This document shows, in pieces, positions 1 to 6,647 of a DNA stretch of 44,527 nucleotides. The notes beneath the pieces are model-generated. The model did no database searches, was not told where the DNA came from, and saw only the letters and a program-made list of their open reading frames with translations. This DNA comes from Nitrospirota bacterium (GTDB lineage Bacteria; Nitrospirota; Thermodesulfovibrionia; Thermodesulfovibrionales; JdFR-88): contig JAKAMR010000007.1 of the NCBI GenBank assembly GCA_021812785.1, forward strand, positions 1 to 44,527. The letters are read 5' to 3'. The position numbers and the translations under genes were made by a program. Every line of letters begins with the position of its first letter. Positions within the stretch are counted from its first letter, which is position 1.

Positions 1-44
1 TCGCTCAAACGCGCTTTTGCTTCCTGCAACTGCCATGTCCTCAT
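1..44 (-). CDS. Phd/YefM-type antitoxin, N-terminal fragment (runs off the left edge)
   Basis: Only the first 14-15 codons are inside the window. They read MRTWQLQEAKARLSE, which is the typical opening of Phd/YefM antitoxins (a strand-forming MxxWxLQEAKARLSE start that binds the operator). Proteins of this family neutralise a Doc, YoeB or PIN-type toxin and repress their own operon. A GAGGTG Shine-Dalgarno lies 8 bases before the ATG, and a strong promoter with a palindromic operator lies just upstream at 59-105, as expected for an autoregulated toxin-antitoxin operon. The toxin, if present, would be to the left of the window. The family call rests on a short stretch, but that stretch is highly characteristic. 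Confidence 0.7.
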   Translation of the reverse strand, partial: MRTWQLQEAKARLS

Positions 45-58
45 ATGAAATTCACCTC

Positions 59-105
59 ACTAGTCAGACTAGTCTAATTATATCCTTTTCTTTAAATTAG
101 GGCAA
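59..105 (-). promoter_or_regulatory. Promoter and palindromic operator of the phd-like gene
   Basis: On the minus strand a -35 TTGCCC (100-105) and a perfect -10 TATAAT (77-82) are separated by 17 bases, predicting a start near base 70. Two ACTAGT-type palindromes overlap the start site: AGACTAGTCT at 66-75 and ACTAGT at 59-64. This is the layout of Phd-family autorepression. The sequence match is direct; the regulatory role is inferred. Confidence 0.65.
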
Positions 106-158
106 TCTGCGGGGAAGATATCATCTCTTAAGAACTTCCCTTTTGGCGTTCCTGACAA

Positions 159-518
159 TTAACCGGCCATCTGCCTTTTGGATGGCCGCGTTGAGCGCTT
201 TTTAAGACGAGAGTCCGGAACCAGTTTGATCTTTAGGTGGCATCCTACTGCCTTAGCATATTTTTTGAGCGTCGTAAGGGATGGCGCGTGCTTGCCCGCT
301 GTTTCCAGGCGCGAGACCGCGCTTTTTGTGGTGCCCATCAGTTCGGCAACTGCCTCCTGAGTCAATCCGGATACATAACGGGCGGCAAGCATTTCACGAG
401 CAAGCTGGTACTCTTCTTCCGAATCCCCATATGCCTTCCTGAAACCCTTCCGCTTCGAGACTTTCTTAAGAAATGCCTTATGCTTATGAAGAGCCGGCAT
501 ATGCTTTAAATCATCCAT
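159..518 (-). CDS. XRE-family helix-turn-helix antitoxin-like protein (orphan)
   Basis: A 119-residue protein with a basic N-terminus and a Cro/C1-type HTH at about residues 50-95 (GLTQEAVAELMGTTKSAVSR is the recognition core). The tail is basic. Size and layout match HigA-like antitoxins that carry an extra N-terminal segment. The ATG has a good GGAGGG Shine-Dalgarno six bases upstream, and a possible promoter (TTGACC, 17 bases, TAACCT) sits at 573-601. No RelE/HigB-like toxin lies on either side: upstream is a 600-base gap and downstream is the phd-like operon. It may therefore be an orphan antitoxin or a transcription regulator. HTH family confident, function not. Confidence 0.7.
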   Translation of the reverse strand: MDDLKHMPALHKHKAFLKKVSKRKGFRKAYGDSEEEYQLAREMLAARYVSGLTQEAVAELMGTTKSAVSRLETAGKHAPSLTTLKKYAKAVGCHLKIKLVPDSRLKKRSTRPSKRQMAG

Positions 519-670
519 TTAATACCCTCCTACATCCTTTGCCGGGCAATGCGTAATAGTCGTTCGCAGGCCAGGTTATCAATTTTGCTAACTTTGGTCA
601 AAAAAAGCAAGATTGCCAAAAAGAAGAAAATTCCTTATAAACTAAATACTTATGTAATGAGTTTCAGGAC

Positions 671-691
671 CCGCTGACTAATAGTCAGCGG
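671..691. repeat. Perfect 9-bp inverted repeat (CCGCTGACT/AGTCAGCGG)
   Basis: CCGCTGACT and AGTCAGCGG are exact inverted copies around a 3-base AAT spacer. There is no T-run on either side, so it is not a classical intrinsic terminator. It could be an operator or a recombination-related structure near the tRNA fragment; no role is shown. Confidence 0.7.
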
Positions 692-834
692 CCAACTGTG
701 TAAAAAAATGTGAAAAAAAGCTGTTAAAATTCGCTAAAAATCATTGCACCTCATTAAAATTTGTAACCCATAACTTCCTGTTATTTAAGATTTTCCTGGT
801 ATTTCCAAGCACTTGCATAGCCCCTGCAAAGCGT

Positions 835-876
835 CTCTTAATCAGCGGGTCGCAGGTTCGATCCCTGCACGGCTCA
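835..876 (+). other. tRNA-Lys(CTT) 3' fragment, putative attachment site copy 1
   Basis: The 42 bases run from the anticodon loop CTCTTAA through the variable region, a paired T-arm (GCAGG / TTCGATC / CCTGC) and the 3' acceptor strand ACGGCTC plus discriminator A. No 5' half exists upstream (no GAGCCGT, no D-arm), so it is a fragment, not a working gene. CCA is not encoded. A start exactly at the anticodon loop is a usual crossover position for tyrosine-type integrases. A near-identical copy lies at 5797-5838. The intact gene should be outside the window, probably to the left. Confidence 0.75.
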
Positions 877-927
877 TTTCTTTTTCTTTAAAATTTAATG
901 AGATTGCTGTTTTTGAACAGCTGACAC
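835..927 (+). repeat. 93-base direct repeat, copy 1 (tRNA fragment plus 51 bases)
   Basis: The tRNA fragment is followed by a T-rich block ending in AACAGCTGACAC. Tail and tRNA part are repeated together at 5797-5889 with the same length and few mismatches. The shared tail shows that the repeat is longer than an attachment core alone. Confidence 0.8.
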
Positions 928-1118
928 CTTTTTAGAACTATTTTAGATTTATTCTAAAATTCCAGTTCGTTTTTCCGTAAAAGGCTTTTAATAACTGGTG
1001 ATTACGATTTTTTGAGCCAAATGATTCGTCTATTATCAGGAAACGTAGGCCGGCTGGGAAGATTGATTCAAGGAGTTATAGACCTGCAAAAATTAATAAT
1101 AGCTTATAAAATTCCAGT

Positions 1119-2087
1119 TTAAAGATTTGTCGCTTGAGGCTGGTTCTTTTTCTTCCTGCCCGTTTGTGTGTTTCTTGCCATCGTCTTTACCTTATTCATT
1201 TTATTGCCGGCCGCCTTCCGGGAAACTTTCGAATTTTTCATTCCCGACGGGCTTCTTTCTGGTGATTTGGCCGTGGCGGAAGATTTAGTACTTTTCTTTG
1301 TATTATGCGGCTTGGAAACGGCGCCTATTGCAGATATCGGAGCGGCTGTCCCAATATCTTTCTGCAGCTCGATGCCAAACGTAGCAGATAGATCAAGCTC
1401 CTCAAGAACCCGTGAGCTTTTCCTGGTGGCCCTGGTTAGCAGCTTTTCCTTATGCCCCGATATCGCCTTCCGTATAAGATCATCCATCTCAACCTTCCGC
1501 ATCTTGAAAAAAAGCTCAGGACTTTCGTCCAGCCGGGCTCCGATGCCGTAAAGTGTTGCCGCTACATGTTTGCACATGCCCGCCCAGTCAGGACAGGAAC
1601 AGTCAAAGGTAATTTCCTTAGGAGATGGAAACATGCCCGCATCTTTATGAGTGAATATCTCTCCAACAATTTTAGGAAAGCTTCCGTTAATGAGTTCTTG
1701 CAGCGATTCGAGCATGCCCTGGCATTGACTGAGGATGGTCTGCCAAACATCTTTTTTTAGCGTCTTTATGCTTACTGTTACTGAATACGGCTTTGATTGC
1801 GACCCTTGGACAAGGGCACGAACCTCGCCGGAACCGATCTGAAGGTCAAGGACTGCCCCATGCCGGACATAGCTCCTTCCTCTGCCAATGCGGTTACGGT
1901 AATCGGCATATCTCTCAAGGTTAAGGTTCCATGCCTTTCCCCACCAGGTGCGGGCGATTTTTGTACTCTGAAGTATGACGGGCTTCAGATGCGGATTCTT
2001 TTTGGACAGTTCCTTCAGTTTCCTGGCCGCCCGCGCCTTCTTTTCGGCCACGGGCACATATGGCGGAAAATATCCCCAGTATGACAT
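1119..2087 (-). CDS. SWIM zinc-finger protein (YwqB-like), partner of the SNF2 helicase
   Basis: A 322-residue protein. The SWIM motif CxCx6CxH is intact near the middle (C164, C166, C173, H175 counted from the GTG one codon upstream). The N-terminal half matches proteins that open with WWGKAW-type motifs and are encoded beside SNF2 helicases; B. subtilis ywqB/ywqA is a known example. The last 70 residues are very basic and low in complexity (Lys, Ser, Thr, Arg), suggesting nucleic-acid contact. ATG at 2087 is preferred over GTG at 2090 because GGGG lies six bases before it. It follows the SNF2 gene by about 50 bases and is probably co-transcribed. Cellular role is unknown; nucleic-acid binding by the SWIM finger is inferred. 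Confidence 0.85.
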   Translation of the reverse strand: MSYWGYFPPYVPVAEKKARAARKLKELSKKNPHLKPVILQSTKIARTWWGKAWNLNLERYADYRNRIGRGRSYVRHGAVLDLQIGSGEVRALVQGSQSKPYSVTVSIKTLKKDVWQTILSQCQGMLESLQELINGSFPKIVGEIFTHKDAGMFPSPKEITFDCSCPDWAGMCKHVAATLYGIGARLDESPELFFKMRKVEMDDLIRKAISGHKEKLLTRATRKSSRVLEELDLSATFGIELQKDIGTAAPISAIGAVSKPHNTKKSTKSSATAKSPERSPSGMKNSKVSRKAAGNKMNKVKTMARNTQTGRKKKNQPQATNL

Positions 2088-2135
2088 CACTTACCCCTTT
2101 ATATAAGTAAGATCACGCGCTATTTTATCACATGG

Positions 2136-4808
2136 TCAGATGGACAGGGAAAATAGCTCAAGCAGTTCATCATTGTCCATCTTCGTAATCCAGTCCTCGC
2201 CGCCTGACTGGATTACCTCCCGGGCCAGTTTTGTCTTGCTCTCTATCATAAGGTCGATCTTTTCTTCAATCGTCCCTTTGGTGAGGAATTTATGCACAAG
2301 CACGTTCTTTTTCTGTCCAATCCTAAAGGCGCGGTCTGTGGCCTGGTTCTCGACGGCAGGGTTCCACCAGCGGTCAAAGTGTATTACGTGGTTTGCCCCG
2401 GTAAGGTTCAGTCCGACACCTCCTGCCTTTAACGAGAGGACCATAAATGGTATATATTTGCCGCTTTGGAACTCTCCGATCAAATCCTTCCGCTTTGAAA
2501 CAGCCGTACCGCCATGCAGCACAAGGCCCTCTCTTCCAAAAACACCGTCAAGAAACACCTTAAGGGGGCCTGTCATTTCCTTGAACTGGGTGAAGATCAG
2601 GACCTTCTCCCTCTTCTCAAGGACCGTTTCACATATCTCTCTCAAACGGGTAAACTTTCCGCTTTCAGCCTCATCGTATCCGCCCGAGCCAAGGTACTGG
2701 TCCGGGTGATTGCAGAGCTGTTTAAATTTCATTAGCGACGATAAAATCAGGCCTTTTCTTTGGATGCCGTCGGTCTGTTCGATCCTCAATCTGAGCTCAC
2801 GGACCAGATCTCCATATAGGAGTATCTGTTTTTTGGTCAAGGAGGCATATGTCTTCATCTCTACCTTCTCCGGCAGGTCAGATATAACGTCCTTGTCCGT
2901 TTTCAGGCGCCGGAGTATATAGGGGCTGATAATCCGGCGCAGTTTGGCATAGCCCTCCGGCGATTGGCGCAGGCCCTTTGCGAATTTGCTGAACTCACCA
3001 GCATTGCCGAGCAGCCCAGGATTGACGAAATCGAATATCGACCACAAATCGGTGAGCCTGTTTTCAACCGGCGTACCGGTCATGGCGATTCTGTTATTGG
3101 CCTTGAGCCCTTTGATGCTCCGCGCCTGTTTTGCGCCCGGGTTTTTTATCGCTTGGGCCTCATCGAGAATAACATAGTTCCATTCGTGCTCTAGCAGCCA
3201 CTCGTATCTCTGGACCATGGAATAAGTCGTAATCACCAGGTCGATCCCATTCAGCGGCATGTCATCTTTTGGCTTGATCTTCCTTCCGTCAGGCACGCTG
3301 GGATGGGCGATGAAAAAAACAAGATCAGGGGCAAATCTGTTAAGCTCATGCTCCCAATTCGAAAGCAGGGACGCAGGAATCACAAGCAGGCTCGATTGAC
3401 CGGGACTTTGGCCGTGTCTTTGAGACTTGAGGATGCTAAGAAGGGCGATGACCTGAATGGTTTTTCCAAGGCCCATGTCATCGGCCAGGCAGATGCCCAT
3501 CTTCAACGAATGAAGGAAACTGAGCCAGTTTACCCCCTTCCGCTGATATGGTCTCAGTTCGGCCTTGAAGGTATTCATTGTCTTTGCAGGGTCAATCAGT
3601 TCCGGGTTTCTCAATTTTTTCAGCACGGTATCAAGCCATTTCCCGCTTGCAACTTCGACGGTCTGCGGACCGTCATCAATGCCCAGGGCCGATTTTGGGT
3701 TTAGCTGCATGCGCATAGCGTCCTTAAAGCTGAATCCGCCCGCTACGATCATTTCCTTTGACTTCTCATATGCGTCAAGGGCCTGCTTCAACTTTTCCGC
3801 ATCGACCGCAACCCATTTATTTTTGATCCAGGCAAGCCCCTCTGATTTCTGAAGCAGGTTCCGCGCCTCTTCCTCTGATATGACGTCATCTCCGAGGAGG
3901 AGTTCCGGCCTAAAATCCAGAAGCGCCTCCATCCCAACTTGAGTTGGCTGGCTGTCCCCGGCGGTAATACGGAGTTTTGGGCCGGAGGCGGCCCCTTTCC
4001 ACCAATTGGGGATTCTGCAGAGGATACCCGCGCTCTCATACAATGGGATCTCTTTTAAAAAAGTGAATGCCTCTTGCGAATTCATGGCAATAGGGTGAAA
4101 TATCTCCCCTGATTCAACCAGCTCTCCAATTAAAGGACTTTTTTGGGCCGCAACGTGGACTGTCGAAAGCAAATCCAGGAGTTTTTCATTGTCTCTGCCG
4201 AACTCCTCAAGTGCATATTTCAAGGGCAGATGCTTCGATACCCCCTTGGCATTCAGCTCCGTTGAATACGTCGCAAGAAAGGCAAAAGGGGCATCGTCTC
4301 TTTTGTTTTCGACCATGTGAAAATAAACCCTGCCAACCAGATGGACATTCGGGCTATAGGACCTGATGAACTCCTCAACGGTCCCCGGATAACTTTTAAC
4401 CCCTTCCGCAAAACATCTGTTGAGCCCCTGCCATACATTTTCAAGCAGGCCGATACTTAGATACTCGCCGCCTGTCATAGGTGGAGCGCTGTCGAGAATT
4501 GCCAAGGCCTGCACGGAAGACAATGAAATCTGCAAATTCCGCCGGATTTGTTCCAGGTCAGGGGTCAGACTTATCTTTTTGGCGAATAATCTGGCGAATC
4601 CGCGCCAGAAATCGAGGGAATCGGAAAGAGGGATGGATTTATCGCCAAACCCCAGAAAAAGAAACGCAGAGTACTTTTCCTCGCTAAAGCGCCGGAATAT
4701 TTCCTTTTCCAGCAACTGGCGGCTCTTATCTATCCGCTCTTCCGATGACAACCACTCAAGCTGAATCCCGCCATCGGGCATTATGAAAGCATGCAATTCC
4801 TGGCTCAT
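2136..4808 (-). CDS. SNF2-family DEAD/DEAH helicase (YwqA-like)
   Basis: An 890-residue protein. Residues 1-410 are a poorly conserved N-terminal region; the SNF2 ATPase follows. Visible motifs are Walker A DMGLGKT (444-450), Walker B/motif II DEAQ (549-552), motif III TGTPVENR, motif V with GGVGLNLTGA, and motif VI QATDRAFRIGQ (822-832). These define a dsDNA-translocating ATPase of the SNF2 class. Together with the SWIM gene it forms a common bacterial pair of undetermined function. A 16-bp palindrome carrying a perfect TATAAT overlaps its likely promoter. The first 31 codons are duplicated, in decayed form, at 5890-5981. The Shine-Dalgarno is weak and the leader very short. Family certain; biological role open. 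Confidence 0.93.
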   Translation of the reverse strand: MSQELHAFIMPDGGIQLEWLSSEERIDKSRQLLEKEIFRRFSEEKYSAFLFLGFGDKSIPLSDSLDFWRGFARLFAKKISLTPDLEQIRRNLQISLSSVQALAILDSAPPMTGGEYLSIGLLENVWQGLNRCFAEGVKSYPGTVEEFIRSYSPNVHLVGRVYFHMVENKRDDAPFAFLATYSTELNAKGVSKHLPLKYALEEFGRDNEKLLDLLSTVHVAAQKSPLIGELVESGEIFHPIAMNSQEAFTFLKEIPLYESAGILCRIPNWWKGAASGPKLRITAGDSQPTQVGMEALLDFRPELLLGDDVISEEEARNLLQKSEGLAWIKNKWVAVDAEKLKQALDAYEKSKEMIVAGGFSFKDAMRMQLNPKSALGIDDGPQTVEVASGKWLDTVLKKLRNPELIDPAKTMNTFKAELRPYQRKGVNWLSFLHSLKMGICLADDMGLGKTIQVIALLSILKSQRHGQSPGQSSLLVIPASLLSNWEHELNRFAPDLVFFIAHPSVPDGRKIKPKDDMPLNGIDLVITTYSMVQRYEWLLEHEWNYVILDEAQAIKNPGAKQARSIKGLKANNRIAMTGTPVENRLTDLWSIFDFVNPGLLGNAGEFSKFAKGLRQSPEGYAKLRRIISPYILRRLKTDKDVISDLPEKVEMKTYASLTKKQILLYGDLVRELRLRIEQTDGIQRKGLILSSLMKFKQLCNHPDQYLGSGGYDEAESGKFTRLREICETVLEKREKVLIFTQFKEMTGPLKVFLDGVFGREGLVLHGGTAVSKRKDLIGEFQSGKYIPFMVLSLKAGGVGLNLTGANHVIHFDRWWNPAVENQATDRAFRIGQKKNVLVHKFLTKGTIEEKIDLMIESKTKLAREVIQSGGEDWITKMDNDELLELFSLSI

Positions 4809-4819
4809 AACAATATGCT

Positions 4820-4835
4820 CTTTATTATAATAAAG
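4820..4835. promoter_or_regulatory. 16-bp perfect palindrome overlapping the SNF2 -10 box
   Basis: CTTTATTATAATAAAG is its own reverse complement and lies 11 bases before the SNF2 ATG. On the minus strand it contains TATAAT, predicting a start near 4817 and a leader of about nine bases. No good -35 is seen, which fits a regulated promoter. The decayed copy near 5990 has one base changed (CTTTATTATGATAAAG) and is no longer symmetrical. Confidence 0.5.
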
Positions 4836-4926
4836 ATGAAGCCGACTGCTTGATTCCCAGATTGCCTAAATTTGGAGCTTTTTGCTGAATCCCAACTTGT
4901 CTGTAATCCCGCGTGCGCACATCACA

Positions 4927-4955
4927 TTGACTACAATGATAAAATAAATTATCCT
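4927..4955 (+). promoter_or_regulatory. Promoter of the toxin/HTH pair
   Basis: TTGACT (4927-4932) and TATCCT (4950-4955) are spaced by exactly 17 bases. The predicted start is about 4962, four bases before the toxin ATG, and no Shine-Dalgarno is present there, so the transcript may be leaderless. The decayed second copy has TTGGCT and a one-base shorter spacer. Confidence 0.5.
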
Positions 4956-4965
4956 AAATCTAATC

Positions 4966-5250
4966 ATGGCTGCATTGTACAAGCCTGCGTTTAGAAAATT
5001 CTTAAAAAAGCAGGGCAGGGCATTTCAGCTTGCCATTGAAGATGAAGTATATGAGATTCTTGAAAGCCCTCAATCCGGCAAGTCGAAAAAAGGGGACCTG
5101 GAAGGCATCAGGGTTCACAAGTTCAAGTTTCATGGGCAGGAATACCTGATAGCTTATTCCATCTCTAGCCATGATATCGTGTTTTACATGATAGGCACTC
5201 ATGAGAACTTTTATAGGATGCTGAAAACCTACGTGAAGGAGGTGGGTTAA
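4966..5250 (+). CDS. RelE/ParE-superfamily toxin
   Basis: A 94-residue protein. It opens with the helical FRKFLKKQ-type segment, continues with GDLEGIRVHKFKFHGQEYLIAYSI, and ends with HENFYRMLKTYVKE. This layout and size fit RelE/ParE toxins, which either cleave ribosome-bound mRNA or poison gyrase; the sequence alone does not decide which. It is followed after one base by an HTH gene, giving a toxin-first operon. A GGAGG inside its last codons serves the next gene. A duplicate at 6136-6419 is broken by a frameshift and two stops, while this copy is intact. It may still encode a working pair. Confidence 0.8.
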   Translation: MAALYKPAFRKFLKKQGRAFQLAIEDEVYEILESPQSGKSKKGDLEGIRVHKFKFHGQEYLIAYSISSHDIVFYMIGTHENFYRMLKTYVKEVG

Positions 5251-5251
5251 A

Positions 5252-5554
5252 ATGATAACGGCAGAGAAGGTTTATAAGGAAATCCTGGAAATGCCGGTTA
5301 AGGAAAGAGAGAAACTTTTCGCTGTGATCGCGCGGCAGGGTTTCGAAAAAGACATCTACACACATGCTGAAGTGTTTGGCGACCTCGGCGGACCATTTAC
5401 GATAAGAGAGGCTGCTGAGTACCTTGAGGTTGCGGAGATTACCGTAAGACGGTGGGTAAAGGAAGGGTCTCTTAAATCGCAAAAGATTGGCAGGAGCATA
5501 GTGTTTGCTCCTGGTGATCTGAGGAAATTCAAACGCGCACGCAGAACTGCATGA
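5252..5554 (+). CDS. Helix-turn-helix (MerR/excisionase-type) partner of the RelE/ParE-like toxin
   Basis: A 100-residue protein. Residues 1-40 form a helical segment that probably contacts the toxin (ILEMPVKEREKLFAVIARQGF). Residues 48-95 are a winged HTH of the excisionase/MerR type (TIREAAEYLEVAEITVRRWVKEG, ending near FAPGDLRKF). The start ATG is one base after the toxin stop and has AAGGAGG at good spacing inside the toxin 3' end, so the genes are translationally coupled. The likely role is an antitoxin and autorepressor. Because the C-terminal domain resembles excisionases, a recombination role in the tRNA-bounded module cannot be excluded, but the toxin linkage argues for antitoxin. 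Confidence 0.75.
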   Translation: MITAEKVYKEILEMPVKEREKLFAVIARQGFEKDIYTHAEVFGDLGGPFTIREAAEYLEVAEITVRRWVKEGSLKSQKIGRSIVFAPGDLRKFKRARRTA

Positions 5555-5796
5555 GCCAGCTTTTTTCAAGGAATTTTTAAATAGCGTCCTCCCGCAGAGC
5601 TGTAACTATTCTGTATCATGAGTACGGAAAATCTGGCAAGGGCAGCGGATCTCACAGAAACTAATGCCATTCTAATATTTTAAATTGGATTTTTTGAACT
5701 TATTGAATTTATTGGATTTTCTGTAATGGGGAAAAATGATTTTCAATGCCAAAATATTCCAATAATTCCAAGACTTAGTCCAAAATAAACGGCAAA

Positions 5797-5838
5797 CTCT
5801 TAATCAGCGGGCCGCAGGGTCGATCCCTGCACGGCTCA
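5797..5838 (+). other. tRNA-Lys(CTT) 3' fragment, putative attachment site copy 2
   Basis: Same 42-base segment as at 835-876 with two changes: T to C in the variable region, and T to G in the T-loop (TTCGATC becomes GTCGATC), which would damage a real tRNA. Again no 5' half precedes it. Upstream sequences of the two copies are unrelated, so the repeat begins precisely at the anticodon loop. Confidence 0.75.
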
Positions 5839-5889
5839 CTTTTTTTTCTTTAAGATTTAATGAGATTGCTTTTTTTGAACAGCTGACAC
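5797..5889 (+). repeat. 93-base direct repeat, copy 2
   Basis: Partner of 835-927. It ends at 5887-5890 in ACACT, where it joins directly to SNF2 5' sequence. In the first copy the same point continues into unique DNA, so about 3.8 kb (equivalent of 928-4715) is missing here. Confidence 0.8.
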
Positions 5890-5981
5890 TGGCGGCTTTT
5901 ATCTATCCGTACTTCAGATGACAACCACTCAAGTTGAATCCCGCCATCGGGCACTATGAAAGTATGCAATTCCTGGCTCAT
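5890..5981 (-). pseudogene. SNF2 helicase 5' remnant
   Basis: Reads MSQELHTFIVPDGGI and on to about residue 31, three substitutions away from the intact SNF2 N-terminus, then runs into the tRNA-linked repeat tail. The remaining 860 codons and the whole SWIM gene are absent from this copy. Not expected to be functional. Confidence 0.85.
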
Positions 5982-6135
5982 AACAATGAGCTCTTTATTA
6001 TGATAAAGATGAAGCCAACTGTTTGATTCCCAGATTGCTTAAATTTGGAGTTTTTTGCTGAATCCCGATTGTCTGTGATGCCGCGTGCGCACATCACATT
6101 GGCTACAATGATAAATAATTTATCACAAACTAATC

Positions 6136-6419
6136 ATGGCTGCATTGTACAGTCCTGCGTTCAGGAAATTCTTGAAAAAGCAGAGCAGGGCGTTTCAGCT
6201 TGTCATTGAAGATGAAGTATATGAGATCTTGAAAGCCCTCAATCCGGCAAATCGGAAAAAGGGGACCTGGAAGGCATCAGGGTTCACAAGTTCAAGTTTC
6301 ATGGGCAGGAATGCCTGCTAGCTTATTCCATCTCTGGCCATGATGTCATGTTTTAAATAATAGGCACTCATGAGAACTTTTACAAGACGCTTAAAACCTT
6401 CGTGAAGTAGGTGGGTTAA
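6136..6419 (+). pseudogene. Broken copy of the RelE/ParE-like toxin
   Basis: The start and first 32 codons match the intact toxin. A one-base deletion near 6226 (GAGATTCTTG to GAGATCTTG) then shifts the frame, so translation ends early at ATGCCTGCTAG. In the original frame there are also two new stops: TAC to TAA at 6354-6356, and GAG to TAG near 6408-6410. The last change also destroys the GGAGG ribosome site of the following gene. Loss of toxin function is certain from the sequence. Confidence 0.9.
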
Positions 6420-6420
6420 A

Positions 6421-6559
6421 ATGATAACGGTAGAGAAGGTTTAATAAGGAAATCCTGGAAATGCCGGTTAAGGAAAGAGAGAAACTTTTTGCTGTAATCG
6501 CGCGGCAGGGTTTCGAAAAAGACATCTACACCCATGCCGAAATGTTTGACGGCCTCGGC
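6421..6559 (+). pseudogene. Broken, truncated copy of the HTH antitoxin-like gene
   Basis: ATGATAACG matches the intact gene start, but an extra A in the eighth codon gives an immediate stop (MITVEKV then stop). Homology continues in another frame (MPVKEREKLFAVIARQGFEK from 6461) and ends at 6559, before the HTH domain. The DNA-binding part is therefore entirely absent. Confidence 0.9.
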
Positions 6560-6610
6560 TCCTGGTGTGCAGTTCTTTTTCTGGCCTCCGTGATTCGTGG
6601 CGCGTATTGC

Positions 6611-6641
6611 CAGGGGGCAGAAATCCGCCCCCCTGACTTTT
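6611..6641 (+). terminator. GC-rich hairpin between decayed module and beta-helix gene
   Basis: CAGGGGGC (6611-6618) pairs with GCCCCCCTG (6627-6635) with one bulged base and a loop of about 8 bases; ACTTTTC follows on the plus strand. It is a plausible weak terminator for plus-strand transcription. For the minus-strand beta-helix gene, which ends at 6648, it offers a hairpin without a T-run. Confidence 0.35.
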
Positions 6642-6647
6642 CACTGA

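Larger units (their letters stand above)
519..1118. other. Gene-free region with hairpin, tRNA fragment and short repeats
   Basis: No credible coding sequence. It holds a possible promoter for the XRE gene (573-601), a perfect 9-bp hairpin (671-691), a tRNA-Lys 3' fragment (835-876) with a following conserved 51-base block, a 6-bp hairpin GCTGTT/AACAGC (906-921), and a 13-base direct repeat TAAAATTCCAGTT at 955-967 and 1107-1119. The last may mark a small deletion or duplication. AT-rich and unlike the polysaccharide region. Confidence 0.6.
835..5838. mobile_element. Candidate tRNA-Lys-bounded genomic module (SNF2/SWIM plus toxin-HTH pair)
   Basis: About 5 kb between two directly repeated tRNA-Lys 3' fragments. 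The cargo is a SWIM zinc-finger gene, an SNF2 helicase gene and, divergently, a RelE/ParE-type toxin with an HTH partner. Such a layout is expected for a small integrated island, or for one unit of a tandem island array at a tRNA gene. No integrase, excisionase or transposase is visible, so mobility is inferred only from the repeats. Alternatively it is one unit of a tandem duplication by unequal recombination, which the decayed second unit also supports. Confidence 0.5.
5555..6135. other. Intergenic region with tRNA fragment and decayed second module start
   Basis: No intact gene. Bases 5555-5796 are AT-rich unique sequence with a local near-repeat of ATTGGATTTT (around 5683-5720). Then come the tRNA-Lys fragment copy 2 (5797-5838), its 51-base tail, a 31-codon SNF2 remnant (5890-5981) and the decayed promoter region of the second toxin copy. 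Confidence 0.65.
5888..6559. repeat. Decayed duplicate of 4715-5389
   Basis: Bases 4715-5389 (SNF2 5' end, divergent intergenic region, toxin, first third of the HTH gene) reappear here at roughly 90 percent identity by eye, with several one-base indels. Similarity stops abruptly at 6559 within the HTH gene, next to the end of the secreted beta-helix gene. Together with the repeat at 5797 this defines a tandem second module with an internal deletion. Confidence 0.85.

Noticed and set aside
111..144. GGGAAG/CTTCCC hairpin with TTTT
   Set aside because: Long loop and the T-run is on the strand opposite to the adjacent genes, so a terminator role is unlikely.
800..876. Complete tRNA gene
   Set aside because: The 3' half is convincing but no matching 5' acceptor strand or D-arm precedes it. 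The TTGCA/TGCAA stem at about 813-829 has a 7-base loop but lacks U33 and is not joined properly.
1119..4808. DISARM or another named defence system
   Set aside because: SNF2 proteins occur in DISARM, but no DrmA, DrmB, DrmC or methyltransferase gene is present; SWIM plus SNF2 is a widespread pair of its own.
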